Origin: Hyphomicrobiales bacterium | GTDB lineage: Bacteria; Pseudomonadota; Alphaproteobacteria; Rhizobiales; Rhizobiaceae | Length of the DNA: 64,000 bases | Assembly: GCA_900472785.1 (NCBI GenBank) | Contig: UCJH01000045.1 | Span: 44,693 to 108,692 of the forward strand | Direction: 5' to 3' | Part shown: positions 53,600 through 62,706 of the stretch, one piece after another | Layout of the letters: each line of letters starts with the position of its first letter | Position numbering within the stretch: position 1 is the first letter of the stretch | Program-made: the position numbers and the translations under genes | The notes under the pieces: model-generated | Databases searched by the model: none | Told to the model about the DNA's origin: nothing | What the model saw: the letters and a program-made list of their open reading frames with translations, nothing else

Positions 53600-56043
53600 C
53601 GAAGGCGATCCCCACAAAGGCGAGAGCCGTCATCATCGGCGGCGGCGTATCCGGCTGCTCGGTCGCCTATCATCTGGCGAAACTGGGCTGGACCGACGTC
53701 GTGCTGCTCGAACGCAAGCAGCTGACATCAGGCACCACCTGGCATGCGGCCGGCCTCATCGGCCAGCTGCGCGCCTCGCAGAACATGACCCGGCTCGCCA
53801 AATATTCGGCCGATCTCTACACAAAGCTGGAGGCCGAGACCGGCATCGGCACGGGCATGCGCCAGTGCGGCTCGATCACCGTCGCTCTTACCGAGGAACG
53901 CAAGGAAGAGATTTACCGGCAGGCTTCGCTTGCCCGCGCCTTCAATGTCGACGTGCGCGAGATTTCGCCGGATGAAGTCAAGGCGATGTATCCGCATCTG
54001 AACGTCTCGGATGTGGTCGGCGCCGTGCACCTGCCGCTCGACGGCCAGTGCGATCCGGCCAATATCGCCATGGCGCTCGCCAAGGGTGCCCGCCAGAATG
54101 GCGCGACCATTCTCGAGGGCGTCAAGGTGACGGCTGTCCACAAGAAGGCCGGCCGGGTGTCGGGCGTCACCTGCGAGAGACAAGGCGAGACGTTCACCAT
54201 CGAGACCGAGAATGTCGTCAATGCTGCCGGCATGTGGGGCAGGGAGCTTGGCAACATGTCAGGCGTGACGGTGCCGCTGCATGCCTGCGAGCATTTCTAC
54301 ATCGTCACCGAGCCTGTGGCCGGGTTGCAGCGCTTGCCGGTGCTGCGCGTGCCGGACGAATGCACCTACTACAAGGAGGATGCCGGCAAGATGCTGATCG
54401 GCGCCTTCGAGCTCAAGGCCAAGCCCTGGGGCATGGATGGCATCAGCGAGGATTTCTGCTTCGACCAGTTGCCGGAGGATTTCGATCACTTCCAGCCGAT
54501 CCTCGAAAACGCCATCAGCCGTATGCCGATGCTGGAAACGGCGGGGATCCATACGTTCTTCAACGGCCCGGAGAGTTTCACGCCCGACGATCGCTATTAT
54601 CTCGGTGAAGCACCGGAACTGAAGGGTTATTGGGTCGCGGCCGGTTACAATTCCATCGGCATTGTCTCCTCCGGCGGCGCCGGCATGGCGCTGGCGCAGT
54701 GGATGAACGACGGCGAGCCGCCCTTCGATCTCTGGGAGGTTGATATCCGCCGGGCGCAGCCTTTCCAGAAGAACCGCACCTATCTCAAGGAACGCGTCAC
54801 AGAGACGCTCGGCCTGCTTTATGCCGATCATTTTCCCTATCGCCAGATGGCGACGGCGCGCGGTGTGCGGCGCACGCCGCTGCACGAACACCTGAAGGCG
54901 CGCGGCGCGGTGTTCGGTGAAGTGGCTGGGTGGGAGCGGGCCAACTGGTTCGCCAAGCCCGGACAAGAGCGCGAATACAGATACAGCTGGAAGCGCCAGA
55001 ACTGGTTCGAGAACCAGCGCGACGAACATCTGGCGATCCGGAATGGCGTCGGCCTGATCGACATGACCTCCTTCGGCAAGATCCGTGTCGAGGGTCGCGA
55101 TGCGCTTTCCTTCCTCCAAAAACTCTGCGCCAACCAGCTGAATGTCGCCACCGGCCGCATCGTCTATACCCAGATGCTCAACGCTCGTGGCGGCATAGAG
55201 AGCGACCTGACGGTCACCCGTCTGTCTGAAACCGCATTCCTGCTCGTCGTTCCCGGCGCGACGCTGCAGCGCGACCTTGCCTGGCTGCGCAAGCATCTGG
55301 CCAATGAATTCGTTGTCATCACTGATATGACGGCGTCGGAATCGGTGCTCTGCGTCATGGGGCCGAAAGCACGAGACCTGATGCAGAAAATCAGCCCCAA
55401 CGACTTCACCAACGCCGCCCATCCGTTCGGCACGGCCCGCGAGATCGAAGTCGGCATGGGCCTCGCCCGCGCGCACCGCGTCACCTATGTCGGCGAACTC
55501 GGCTGGGAGCTCTATGTCTCCACCGACCAGACGGCGCATGTGTTCGAGACGCTGGAGGCGGCGGGGGCGGCTGTCGGCCTGAAACTCTGCGGCATCCACA
55601 CGCTCGATAGTTGCCGCATCGAAAAGGCCTTCCGCCATTTCGGCCATGACATTACCGATGAGGACCATGTGATTGAAGCTGGTCTCGGCTTTGCCGTGAA
55701 GACCGGCAAGGGCGACTTCATCGGCCGCGATGCCGTACTGAAGAAACAGGATGCCGGCCTGTCGCGCCGGCTGGTGCAGTTCCGGCTGACCGATCCGGAG
55801 CCGCTGCTGTTCCACAACGAGGCCGTCGTCCGTGACGGTAAGATCGTCGGTACCATCACCTCGGGCAATTACGGTCACCATCTCGGTGGCGCCATCGGGC
55901 TCGGCTACGTGCCATGCGCGGGCGAGAGCGAGGCGGATGTGCTGGGTTCGGCCTATGAGATCGAGATTGCCGGGGTGAGGGTGAAGGCGGAGGCGTCGCT
56001 TGTGCCGATGTATGATCCGAAGGCGGAGCGGGTGAGGGCATGA
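53596..56043 (+). CDS. dimethylglycine/sarcosine dehydrogenase-like flavoprotein (DAO + GcvT), copy 2
   Basis: 815 residues, same length and architecture as the preceding gene but clearly divergent: N-terminal VIIGGGVSGCSVAYHLAKLG, covalent-FAD motif TTWHAAGL, and GcvT domain with THRVTYVGELGWELYV-like text. The two may act on dimethylglycine and sarcosine in succession. ATG 53596 overlaps the upstream stop (ATGA). Confidence 0.87.
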   Translation: MTKAIPTKARAVIIGGGVSGCSVAYHLAKLGWTDVVLLERKQLTSGTTWHAAGLIGQLRASQNMTRLAKYSADLYTKLEAETGIGTGMRQCGSITVALTEERKEEIYRQASLARAFNVDVREISPDEVKAMYPHLNVSDVVGAVHLPLDGQCDPANIAMALAKGARQNGATILEGVKVTAVHKKAGRVSGVTCERQGETFTIETENVVNAAGMWGRELGNMSGVTVPLHACEHFYIVTEPVAGLQRLPVLRVPDECTYYKEDAGKMLIGAFELKAKPWGMDGISEDFCFDQLPEDFDHFQPILENAISRMPMLETAGIHTFFNGPESFTPDDRYYLGEAPELKGYWVAAGYNSIGIVSSGGAGMALAQWMNDGEPPFDLWEVDIRRAQPFQKNRTYLKERVTETLGLLYADHFPYRQMATARGVRRTPLHEHLKARGAVFGEVAGWERANWFAKPGQEREYRYSWKRQNWFENQRDEHLAIRNGVGLIDMTSFGKIRVEGRDALSFLQKLCANQLNVATGRIVYTQMLNARGGIESDLTVTRLSETAFLLVVPGATLQRDLAWLRKHLANEFVVITDMTASESVLCVMGPKARDLMQKISPNDFTNAAHPFGTAREIEVGMGLARAHRVTYVGELGWELYVSTDQTAHVFETLEAAGAAVGLKLCGIHTLDSCRIEKAFRHFGHDITDEDHVIEAGLGFAVKTGKGDFIGRDAVLKKQDAGLSRRLVQFRLTDPEPLLFHNEAVVRDGKIVGTITSGNYGHHLGGAIGLGYVPCAGESEADVLGSAYEIEIAGVRVKAEASLVPMYDPKAERVRA

Positions 56044-56334
56044 TGCTTCACCAATTCGCGTTCGCCGGGTTTACCCCCCTCCGTCACTCCGTGACATCTC
56101 CCTCACAAGGGGGGAGATTAACGGCATCGACAGAGCCAAGAAGCATTTTGCTTCGCTCGGCACAAGCACGGCTTGCTGTTGCCGAGCGCAGGTTTGTCCG
56201 CGCACTCCCGGTCTCCCTTCTTGTGTGGGAGATGTCACGCAGTGACAGAGGGGGGTGGACCAAGCACTCGTCATTCCATGGCATGCGCGCGCCGGAGCGC
56301 GATTTTTCCGGCCAGTCTTTCCGGAGGCATCATC
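56044..56334. repeat. intergenic palindromic repeat, imperfect inverted ends
   Basis: 56073-56114 (ACCCCCCTCCGTCACTCC ...) and 56214-56256 (... TGACAGAGGGGGGT) are imperfect inverted repeats with GTGACATCTCCC / GGGAGATGTCAC cores. This common rhizobial type fills the gap ahead of the Rieske gene. The Rieske ribosome site CCGGAGG (56321-56327) lies downstream. Confidence 0.75.
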
Positions 56335-57570
56335 ATGCTCGCACCTGACACCAAGACCACCACGGCGCCATCGCCGGACCGCATCGACCAGCTTGTCGCC
56401 GCCCACAAGCCCGGCCATGGTCTCGCCCGGCCGTTCTATCGGGATGAGGATATCTACGAGCGTGATCTCGAGCGCGTGTTCCGCCGCCACTGGCATTGCA
56501 TCGCCCATGAAAGCGTCATCCCGAACGCCAATGATTTCGAGGTTTTCCGGATGGCCTCCGAGCAGGTGATCCTGACGCGGCATGCGGATGGGACGATCCA
56601 CGCGATCCTCAATGTTTGCCGCCATCGTGGTGCTGAGGTCTGCACCAAGGACAAGGGCAATGCCCGCGTCTTCGTCTGTCCCTATCATGCCTGGACCTAT
56701 GGCAACGACGGCTCCTTGCGCGCCGCCCGGCTGATGCCGAAGGATTTCAAGCGGGAGGATCATGGGCTGAAGAAGCTGCATGTCCGCGTCGTCGAAGGCC
56801 TCGTCTTCATTTCCTTCGCCGAAAACCCGCTGGATTTCACCGAGGTCGAAAACCTTCTGCATGCCACCTGCGGCCAATATGGCTGGGGAGACGCCAAGGT
56901 CGCCTATCGGCAGAGCTATCCGGTCGACGCCAACTGGAAGCTTGCCGTCGAAAATTATGTCGAATGCTACCATTGCGGTCCGGCGCATCCGGAATATTCG
57001 CAGACCCATGCGCTGGAACAGCCGCTGCACATGATCGAGGCGCTGAACGCGGCGATGGAGGAGCGCACCTGCGCGCTGGGCATTGCGGTCGGTTCCGGCG
57101 ATCACTGGCAGACCTCGGAAAGCGGCAAGGAAACCATCCATGCTTTCCGCTACGCGCTCTATGATGGCGTCAAGACCGGCAGCCAGGATGGTTCGCCGCT
57201 CAGCTCCCTGATGGGCCGCTTCACCGAGTTCGACGGCGGCGTCACCTCCGTCCATCTCGGCGGGACGTCCTTCCTCGTCTGCTATCCGGATCACGGCATG
57301 ATCTACCGCTTCATCCCCAAGGGGCCGGAAGCCTGCGAGATGGAGCTGATCTGGCTGGTCAACGGGCAAGCGGAGGAGGGCGTCGATTACGATCTCGACA
57401 GGCTGAAATGGCTCTGGACGGTCACGACCGACGAGGACAAGTCGATCATCGAGCATACCTCACGCGGGGTGCGCTCGCATTACTTCGTGCCGGGCCCGAT
57501 CGCGCCGATGGAGCAGAACGAGCTGCGCTATATCAACTGGTATCTCGACGAGATCAGCCGGGCGGGTTGA
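56335..57570 (+). CDS. Rieske oxygenase, GbcA/Stc2-like (betaine-type demethylase)
   Basis: 411 residues. Rieske cluster CRHRGA ... CPYHAW (about 96-118) and the catalytic-iron region NYVECYHCGPAHPEY, with Glu bridging as in glycine-betaine or stachydrine demethylases. Following the two dehydrogenases, it probably removes a methyl from a betaine to give dimethylglycine. ATG 56335 follows CCGGAGG with 7-base spacing. No Rieske reductase (GbcB-like) is seen nearby. Confidence 0.87.
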   Translation: MLAPDTKTTTAPSPDRIDQLVAAHKPGHGLARPFYRDEDIYERDLERVFRRHWHCIAHESVIPNANDFEVFRMASEQVILTRHADGTIHAILNVCRHRGAEVCTKDKGNARVFVCPYHAWTYGNDGSLRAARLMPKDFKREDHGLKKLHVRVVEGLVFISFAENPLDFTEVENLLHATCGQYGWGDAKVAYRQSYPVDANWKLAVENYVECYHCGPAHPEYSQTHALEQPLHMIEALNAAMEERTCALGIAVGSGDHWQTSESGKETIHAFRYALYDGVKTGSQDGSPLSSLMGRFTEFDGGVTSVHLGGTSFLVCYPDHGMIYRFIPKGPEACEMELIWLVNGQAEEGVDYDLDRLKWLWTVTTDEDKSIIEHTSRGVRSHYFVPGPIAPMEQNELRYINWYLDEISRAG

Positions 57571-57582
57571 CGCGCAGGATCG

Positions 57583-58044
57583 TTATGCCAAGGCCGCGAG
57601 CAGCCTGTCCCGTTTGGCTTCGACTGTCTCCCGGTCATTGCCCTCGGCGATCGTCACAGCATGTCCCGATGGGGTGGTGAGGATGCAGCGGAAATAGGGG
57701 TCGCCATCGGAATCCTTGCCGGTTTCTATCGCCGGCATTGCGATCATGCCGGCATCGAACCGTTCGGTGCGCGTCCGATGTGGCCAGCGCTCCTGTACTG
57801 TCGCACGGCCGTTGTCCACGATAAGTGCGATCCGAGACTGGCTGAAAGCATTGCCGCAGGCTGCCAGGCCGAATACCCAGAACATCAGCATAATGGCTGT
57901 TTCGATGGGTGGACCGAACTGATGGAAGCCGCCGTCCCGCGAGAACACATAGGTGATGAGGCACAGCATGCCCATCCAGATTGCGCAGAAGATCCAACCC
58001 ACGATAGCGATGTTGTTGCGCAGAATGAATTGCTTTTTCGTCAT
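57583..58044 (-). CDS. uncharacterised protein with two membrane segments
   Basis: 153 residues. Hydrophobic segments at about 15-33 (VGWIFCAIWMGMLCLITYV) and about 48-65 (IMLMFWVFGLAACGNAF), then a soluble tail containing WPHRTRTERFDAG and CILTTPSGHAVTI. No family recognised. The start at 58044 gives a typical positive N-terminus; 58077 is possible. Confidence 0.6.
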   Translation of the reverse strand: MTKKQFILRNNIAIVGWIFCAIWMGMLCLITYVFSRDGGFHQFGPPIETAIMLMFWVFGLAACGNAFSQSRIALIVDNGRATVQERWPHRTRTERFDAGMIAMPAIETGKDSDGDPYFRCILTTPSGHAVTIAEGNDRETVEAKRDRLLAALA

Positions 58045-58146
58045 CACATCACCGGCAATTCGGTTGCATCCGGTCAATGCTGCAATAATACCAAAGCGTA
58101 TGAACAGGCTTAAGACATTCCGTCGAAATGTTCCGTTTCCGCTTTT

Positions 58147-58593
58147 TCAACCACTGCGGCGGTCGAAATGGGTACGCATCGCAATATTGGTCTGCACGGT
58201 CGCCACGCCGGCGATCGTGGCGATCTGACGGCGGATCGTATCCAGATCGCCGTTGGAGCCGCATTCGACCAGAAGCATCAGGTCCGTGGCGCCTGCAAGC
58301 GACCAGCAGCTGACGATTTGCGGGATGCCGGAAATATGCGGCACGACATGGTCGCAATTCTTGCCCTGCTGGAAACTGACGGCCACCAGTGCCCGCACGC
58401 CGGGCTCCTGTACCCGGTTGCCAAGCCGCACGGTATAACCGGCGATGACGCCCTTTGCTTCTAGGCGGCGGATGCGCTCGTGGGTGGCGCTGCGCGACAG
58501 GGCCGCATGCCGGGCCAGTGCCACGAGGCTCTGGCGGGAATCGCTGCGCAAAGCTGCAATCAACAGGCGATCCTTGTCATCCAGTTCGGTCAC
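58147..58593 (-). CDS. Lrp/AsnC family regulator
   Basis: 148 residues from GTG 58593, with AGGAGG upstream. HTH: LIAALRSDSRQSLVALARHAALSRSATHERIRRLEAKG; C-terminal AsnC domain (VSCWSLAGATDLMLLVE). Divergent from the isochorismatase-like gene, which it may control. The frame to 58674 lacks a good start. Confidence 0.85.
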   Translation of the reverse strand: MTELDDKDRLLIAALRSDSRQSLVALARHAALSRSATHERIRRLEAKGVIAGYTVRLGNRVQEPGVRALVAVSFQQGKNCDHVVPHISGIPQIVSCWSLAGATDLMLLVECGSNGDLDTIRRQIATIAGVATVQTNIAMRTHFDRRSG

Positions 58594-58711
58594 TTTTCCA
58601 CCCTCCTCTTGCCTTCGCCGGACAAACGACCGGTCCGCCGTCGTCTTGTTCAGTGAAACCGGATGAAATTGCAACTAGCTTTTAGCCAGCACAGGCTAGG
58701 AGCGTTTGCAC

Positions 58712-59263
58712 ATGAAGATTTCGAAGAACACGGCCCTGATCCCTATCGACATGCAGCAGGCTTTCGATGCCGCACCCTGGCCGAAACGATGGAACGACAA
58801 GGTGGACGACAATGGTCTGGCGCTTCTCGCCTTCTGGCGCGAAAAAGGGCTCCCGATCATTCATGTCCGGCACGACAGTGTCGAAGACGGATCGACACTG
58901 TCGCCCGGGCAGTCCGGCAACCGTTTTCGCCCCGGTTTCGAGCCGCGGCCGGGCGAGCTGTTGGTGACGAAAAGCGTCAACGCCGCCTTCATCGGCACGG
59001 ACCTCGATTTGCGCCTGCGGCGTGGGGGTATCGATACCATCGTGCTTTTCGGGATTTCCACTGACATGTGCGTCTCGACCTCGGTGCGGGTCGGCGCCAA
59101 TACGGGCTACAAGGTCATTCTCGTGGAAGATGCCTGCGATTGCTTCGATCTTGCAGACGGCGACGGCGGCACGATCAGCGCGCGGGATATTCACAAGGCC
59201 CATGTGGCGACGCTGAGAGCCGAGTTCGCCACGGTCGTTTCTACCGCCGATATTCTGCTGTAG
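58712..59263 (+). CDS. isochorismatase-like cysteine hydrolase
   Basis: 183 residues. The catalytic triad is likely Asp in IPIDMQQAF, Lys in VTKSVNAAF and Cys in STDMCVSTS. Family members hydrolyse nicotinamide, carbamoyl-sarcosine, ureidoacrylate or isochorismate; N-carbamoylsarcosine-type activity would fit the demethylation context but is only a guess. Divergent from an Lrp-type regulator. Followed by a strong terminator. Confidence 0.85.
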   Translation: MKISKNTALIPIDMQQAFDAAPWPKRWNDKVDDNGLALLAFWREKGLPIIHVRHDSVEDGSTLSPGQSGNRFRPGFEPRPGELLVTKSVNAAFIGTDLDLRLRRGGIDTIVLFGISTDMCVSTSVRVGANTGYKVILVEDACDCFDLADGDGGTISARDIHKAHVATLRAEFATVVSTADILL

Positions 59264-59273
59264 GCCTGAGCAG

Positions 59274-59316
59274 GAAAAAGCCACAGACCGCGATCAGAGC
59301 GGTCTGTGGCTCTTTC
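59274..59316. terminator. strong bidirectional terminator
   Basis: GCCACAGACCGC (59280-59291) / GCGGTCTGTGGC (59299-59310) is a perfect 12-bp stem with a 7-base loop, preceded by AAAAA and followed by TCTTTC. It lies between the isochorismatase gene and the convergent DoxX gene, so it can serve both. Confidence 0.88.
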
Positions 59317-59344
59317 ACGCGGGTTGTGGAGACCGACGGTCCTT

Positions 59345-59743
59345 TCAGGCTCGAAACGGTATCATGGTTCTCAGCTTCGGATCACGCAGCCAGAGGCCGC
59401 CCCACAGCATCAGGCCGAGATAGAGCCCGAACAGCAGATGCGAGAAGACCGGACTGCCGACACGCAGGTGGGTGGCAATGGCCCCACCGAGATAGCCGGT
59501 GAGCAGCACCGCGCCGAGCAGCGATGTCCGCGGCAGGACGTAAAGCGCCACGGAGACCAGCGTCATTATCCCAAGGCCGCGGGCGATCGCGTCGGATGGC
59601 GGGTAGCCGAGCTGCACCATAGTGTCCGTGACCTCCGCGATCGGCACAAGCTTGATGGCGCTGTCGAGGACCAGGAAGAGGACGACAAGGCCGCTCAAGA
59701 CAGAACCGGCAATCGTCATCGCTCTGGAGTTTTGCATCTGCAT
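59345..59743 (-). CDS. DoxX-like membrane protein
   Basis: 132 residues with about four hydrophobic segments (GSVLSGLVVLFLVLDSAIKL, GLGIMTLVSVALYVLP, LLGAVLLTGYLGGAIATHLRV, SHLLFGLYLGLMLWGGLWL), a DoxX/DUF4345-like pattern. ATG 59743 is preceded by GGAGGG; the frame to 59800 is inside the previous gene. Last gene of the sigma-factor-associated group. Confidence 0.8.
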   Translation of the reverse strand: MQMQNSRAMTIAGSVLSGLVVLFLVLDSAIKLVPIAEVTDTMVQLGYPPSDAIARGLGIMTLVSVALYVLPRTSLLGAVLLTGYLGGAIATHLRVGSPVFSHLLFGLYLGLMLWGGLWLRDPKLRTMIPFRA

Positions 59744-59760
59744 GGTGCTCCCTCCGGGTT

Positions 59761-60237
59761 TCAGAGTGTTTTCGCGAGCGCTTCGAGCTGGGTGGCGCAT
59801 TGTCCCCAGCCTTCGTGAAAGCCCATCTTCTCATGGTTTTCGCAATTTTCAGCGGTCCAGTGACGCGCCCGCGCCGTGTAGCGGGTCTTGCCGCCTTCGT
59901 CCTCGAAAGTGATGATGCCGGTAAAGAAGGGATTTTCGGACGGCTGCCAGTCATGGGTGTAGGCGTCGGTGAAGACGATCTTTTCGTTTTCCACGACCTC
60001 GAGATAGACGCCGCGATTGGGGAATTCGTTTCCGTCCGGATCGGCCATGACGATGACACTGGATCCGCCGGTACGAACATCGACTTCAGCATGCACAATG
60101 GTCCATGGTGCCGGGACGAACCATTGCTTGATGAGGGCGGCATCCGTCCAGCACTTGAAGAGCTTGTCGCGCGGTGCATCCAGCAGGCGGGTGAGGACGA
60201 GTTCGCGGTTTCCGGTGGTTGTCTTGGCTTCGGTCAT
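59761..60237 (-). CDS. SRPBCC (AHSA1/START-like) family protein
   Basis: 158 residues. The Bet v 1-like fold is visible in LVLTRLLDAPRDKLFKCWTD, FPNRGVYLEVVENEKIVFTDAY and HEGWGQCATQLEALAKTL. Role likely lipid or hydrophobic ligand binding, as commonly seen beside ECF sigma/YCII genes. ATG 60237 is chosen; the longer frame to 60480 overlaps the sigma gene. Confidence 0.87.
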   Translation of the reverse strand: MTEAKTTTGNRELVLTRLLDAPRDKLFKCWTDAALIKQWFVPAPWTIVHAEVDVRTGGSSVIVMADPDGNEFPNRGVYLEVVENEKIVFTDAYTHDWQPSENPFFTGIITFEDEGGKTRYTARARHWTAENCENHEKMGFHEGWGQCATQLEALAKTL

Positions 60238-60310
60238 GATCAAGTTCCTTGTGCTGGTGTTGATGTCTGGACCAAGGACGCACGGCGATCCTGTGTTCCG
60301 ACAGGTCCGT

Positions 60311-61579
60311 TCAAATTTTTTTCGAGCCCGCCGCGGCAAAGTCCTTCTCGATGCGGTCGAGATGAGCACGGATATGCGCGGCTTCCGCAACGCTGTTGGC
60401 AAGCGCGATCGCCCGATTGAAGGCAATGCGTGCCGCGTCTGTCTGTCCGAGCTCCAGCAGATAGCTGCCGCGGACGCCATGAAAATGGAAATAGCCGGAC
60501 AAGCGGTCGGAAAGCGTCTCGATCAAATCCAGCGCTGCCCTTGGCCCCTTGGTCTTCGAAACGGCGACGGAGCGGTTGAGAGTGACCACCGGCGACGGCT
60601 GCAGCCGCTCCAGCGAAGCGTAGAGCAGCTCGATCTGTTGCCAGTCTGTGTCCTGCGGGCGGTTCGCGCGGGCGTGAAGCGCGGCGATCGCCGCCTGTAT
60701 CTGGTACGGGCCGGGTCGGCGATGGCGCATGGCCTTGTCGATCAATGACAGGCCCTCATGGATCATCGGACGGTTCCAGCGGCTTCGGTCCTGGTCTTCC
60801 AGCAGCACGAGCGTTCCGTCAGCATCAAAACGGGCCGGGGTTCGCGCATGCTGGATCAACATCAGCGCCGCCAGTCCCATGCTCTCGGGGTCCGAGGGAA
60901 ACAGCCGCAGAAGCAGCCGGCCAAGCCGGATTGCTTCGTCGCAAAGGGGGCGTGCGGCGGGGGCGTTGCCTTCCGCTGCCGAATAGCCTTCGTTGAACAC
61001 GAGATAGATCATCGCGGATACCGCCGTCAGCCGAAGACGGCGCTGCGTGGCATCGGGCACTTCGAACGGCAGGCCGGCAGCGGCGATCCGGGCCTTTGCG
61101 CGCGTGATCCGTTGCTCCATGGCACTTTCGCCAACGAGGAATGCGCGGGCAATCTGCGGCACGGTCAGGCCGGAAACGATGCGCAACGCCAGCGCGATCT
61201 GCTGCGTCGAAGGCAGGTCCGGATGACAGCACACAAACAGCAGCCGGAGAATGTCGTCGCGGTAATGTTCACCGTCCAGCCGGTCGGCCATATCCGCTTC
61301 GGCGTCACTTGTGTCGGACAGGGTTTCCTCAGGCGGCAGAGGCACCTGTTTTGAGGTCCGCCTGATCGTATCGAGGCCGCTGTTTCGCCCAACGAAAATC
61401 AGCCAGGCAGCCGGGTCACGCGGCGGTCCCTTGTCGGGCCAGGTCTTCAACGCCCGCAGGCTGGCTTCCTGAAAAGCCTCCTCGGCTGTGTCGAGATTGC
61501 GGAAGTAGCGCAGAAGCGCGCCCATCGCCTGGGGACGGGCGGCGGTCAGCGCCTTGTCGATCCAGGCTATGTCGGTCAT
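60311..61579 (-). CDS. ECF-type RNA polymerase sigma factor with C-terminal extension (ECF42-like)
   Basis: 422 residues. Sigma region 2 has YFRNLDTAEEAFQEASLRALKTW and region 4 has IVSGLTVPQIARAFLVGESAMEQRITRAK, then a long C-terminal helical (TPR-like) extension of about 200 residues. This is the ECF42 layout, which is found next to DGPF/YCII proteins, as here. ATG overlaps the YCII gene stop (ATGA). No anti-sigma factor is seen. Confidence 0.87.
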   Translation of the reverse strand: MTDIAWIDKALTAARPQAMGALLRYFRNLDTAEEAFQEASLRALKTWPDKGPPRDPAAWLIFVGRNSGLDTIRRTSKQVPLPPEETLSDTSDAEADMADRLDGEHYRDDILRLLFVCCHPDLPSTQQIALALRIVSGLTVPQIARAFLVGESAMEQRITRAKARIAAAGLPFEVPDATQRRLRLTAVSAMIYLVFNEGYSAAEGNAPAARPLCDEAIRLGRLLLRLFPSDPESMGLAALMLIQHARTPARFDADGTLVLLEDQDRSRWNRPMIHEGLSLIDKAMRHRRPGPYQIQAAIAALHARANRPQDTDWQQIELLYASLERLQPSPVVTLNRSVAVSKTKGPRAALDLIETLSDRLSGYFHFHGVRGSYLLELGQTDAARIAFNRAIALANSVAEAAHIRAHLDRIEKDFAAAGSKKI

Positions 61580-61950
61580 GTCTTCGGCTCTCCTGGCTTG
61601 TAGATGGCCAAGGGCCGGATTTCGTAGGCGCCACCTTCCTGATTGGCTATGGCCAGGTCGCGCGCGGCCGACAGCGCCTCCTCGAGATCGGCGCAATCGA
61701 CGATGAAGAAGCCCAGCAGTTGCTCCTTGGTTTCGGCAAAGGGACCATCGACGATCAGCGGTTCGTCATGGCCCTTGCGCAAGGTGGTTGCCGATGTCGT
61801 TGGAAGCAGACGGGCAACCGGCCCGAGACGGCCGGCATTGGCAAGGCGCGTCTCCACGGCGGCAAGCCGATCCATGGTCTCGCGGTCTTTTTCCTCCGAC
61901 CAGGCCGAGGTGACGGTCTCGTCGTTATAGCAAAGGATGGCATACAGCAT
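61576..61950 (-). CDS. YCII-related (DGPF) protein
   Basis: 124 residues. MLYAILCYND at the start and DGPFAETKEQLLGFFIVD, the DGPF-type motif of YCII proteins. In many bacteria such proteins are encoded beside ECF42 sigma factors and are thought to be linked with their regulation. ATG 61950 is the usual start; the stop overlaps the sigma-factor ATG. Confidence 0.9.
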   Translation of the reverse strand: MLYAILCYNDETVTSAWSEEKDRETMDRLAAVETRLANAGRLGPVARLLPTTSATTLRKGHDEPLIVDGPFAETKEQLLGFFIVDCADLEEALSAARDLAIANQEGGAYEIRPLAIYKPGEPKT

Positions 61951-62031
61951 GGGATGCTCCGGTTCGTCTGACAAGGACGAAGACGTAGCGCCGATACCGA
62001 CAACCCGCACCCGTTTTTTTGAAAAATCCGC

Positions 62032-62550
62032 TCAGCGTGCGGTGCGAATCTTTTCGATCCGGTACGCCCAGCGCACGGCGGTCGGCGGTGAAAGCTGCGA
62101 CACGGGAAAGGTGAGCGTGGTGCGGATCGTCTGGGATTGTCCCGGGCCGAGACGGGCGAGGATCAAGGCATCGTCTTCACCGATAGCGGTGCAGACGTCG
62201 TTCGGGCAATCCCGCATGGTGACGACGAGGGTGAAAGAATCGAGCCCAAGCGCACTGTTGTTGCGGATCACGGCTGTCAGATGATGCGTGGTTGCCGGCG
62301 TGCCCTGCGCGACCACCGGATCGGTCAGTGCGATCTGCTCCGGAATGATCTCGGCTTTGCTGGTCGTGCTTTCCGGCACTGGAGCTTTGGCTTTTCCGGA
62401 ATCGTCGGTAAACCAGACCACAAAGGCAGCGATCAGGCCGGCTGCGACGGCTACCGTCAGAGCAGGTTCGGCAAAACGCTGGAAACGGGAAAAACGTGCC
62501 GCGAGGTAGACAACAAGCAGGCCGGCTAACGCAGGTATGATCCAGAACAT
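62032..62550 (-). CDS. membrane-anchored protein of unknown function
   Basis: 172 residues with two N-terminal hydrophobic segments (IIPALAGLLVVYLAARF at about 4-20 and LTVAVAAGLIAAFVVWF at about 31-47). A soluble domain follows (HLTAVIRNNSALGLDSFTLVVTMRDCPNDVC), likely a beta-sandwich outside the cytoplasm. No family recognised. It is directly upstream of the YCII gene and could be co-transcribed. Confidence 0.65.
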   Translation of the reverse strand: MFWIIPALAGLLVVYLAARFSRFQRFAEPALTVAVAAGLIAAFVVWFTDDSGKAKAPVPESTTSKAEIIPEQIALTDPVVAQGTPATTHHLTAVIRNNSALGLDSFTLVVTMRDCPNDVCTAIGEDDALILARLGPGQSQTIRTTLTFPVSQLSPPTAVRWAYRIEKIRTAR

Positions 62551-62706
62551 TCAGTCCTCCGAAGCAACATATAGCGTGCCTCCGAGCGAAGTTCAAAGCG
62601 CTGCCGCGCGATCGGGGATTTCTCTTCAAATCCTGCGGAACAAAGCCGTTCGTGATGGGTTCACTTGCCGTTATATCAACGCCATTCCCATCGAGAGGAC
62701 ACCATC

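Noticed and set aside
54259..55881. 540-residue open frame opposite the second dehydrogenase
   Set aside because: Antisense to a gene with DAO and GcvT motifs; no ribosome site and no domain.
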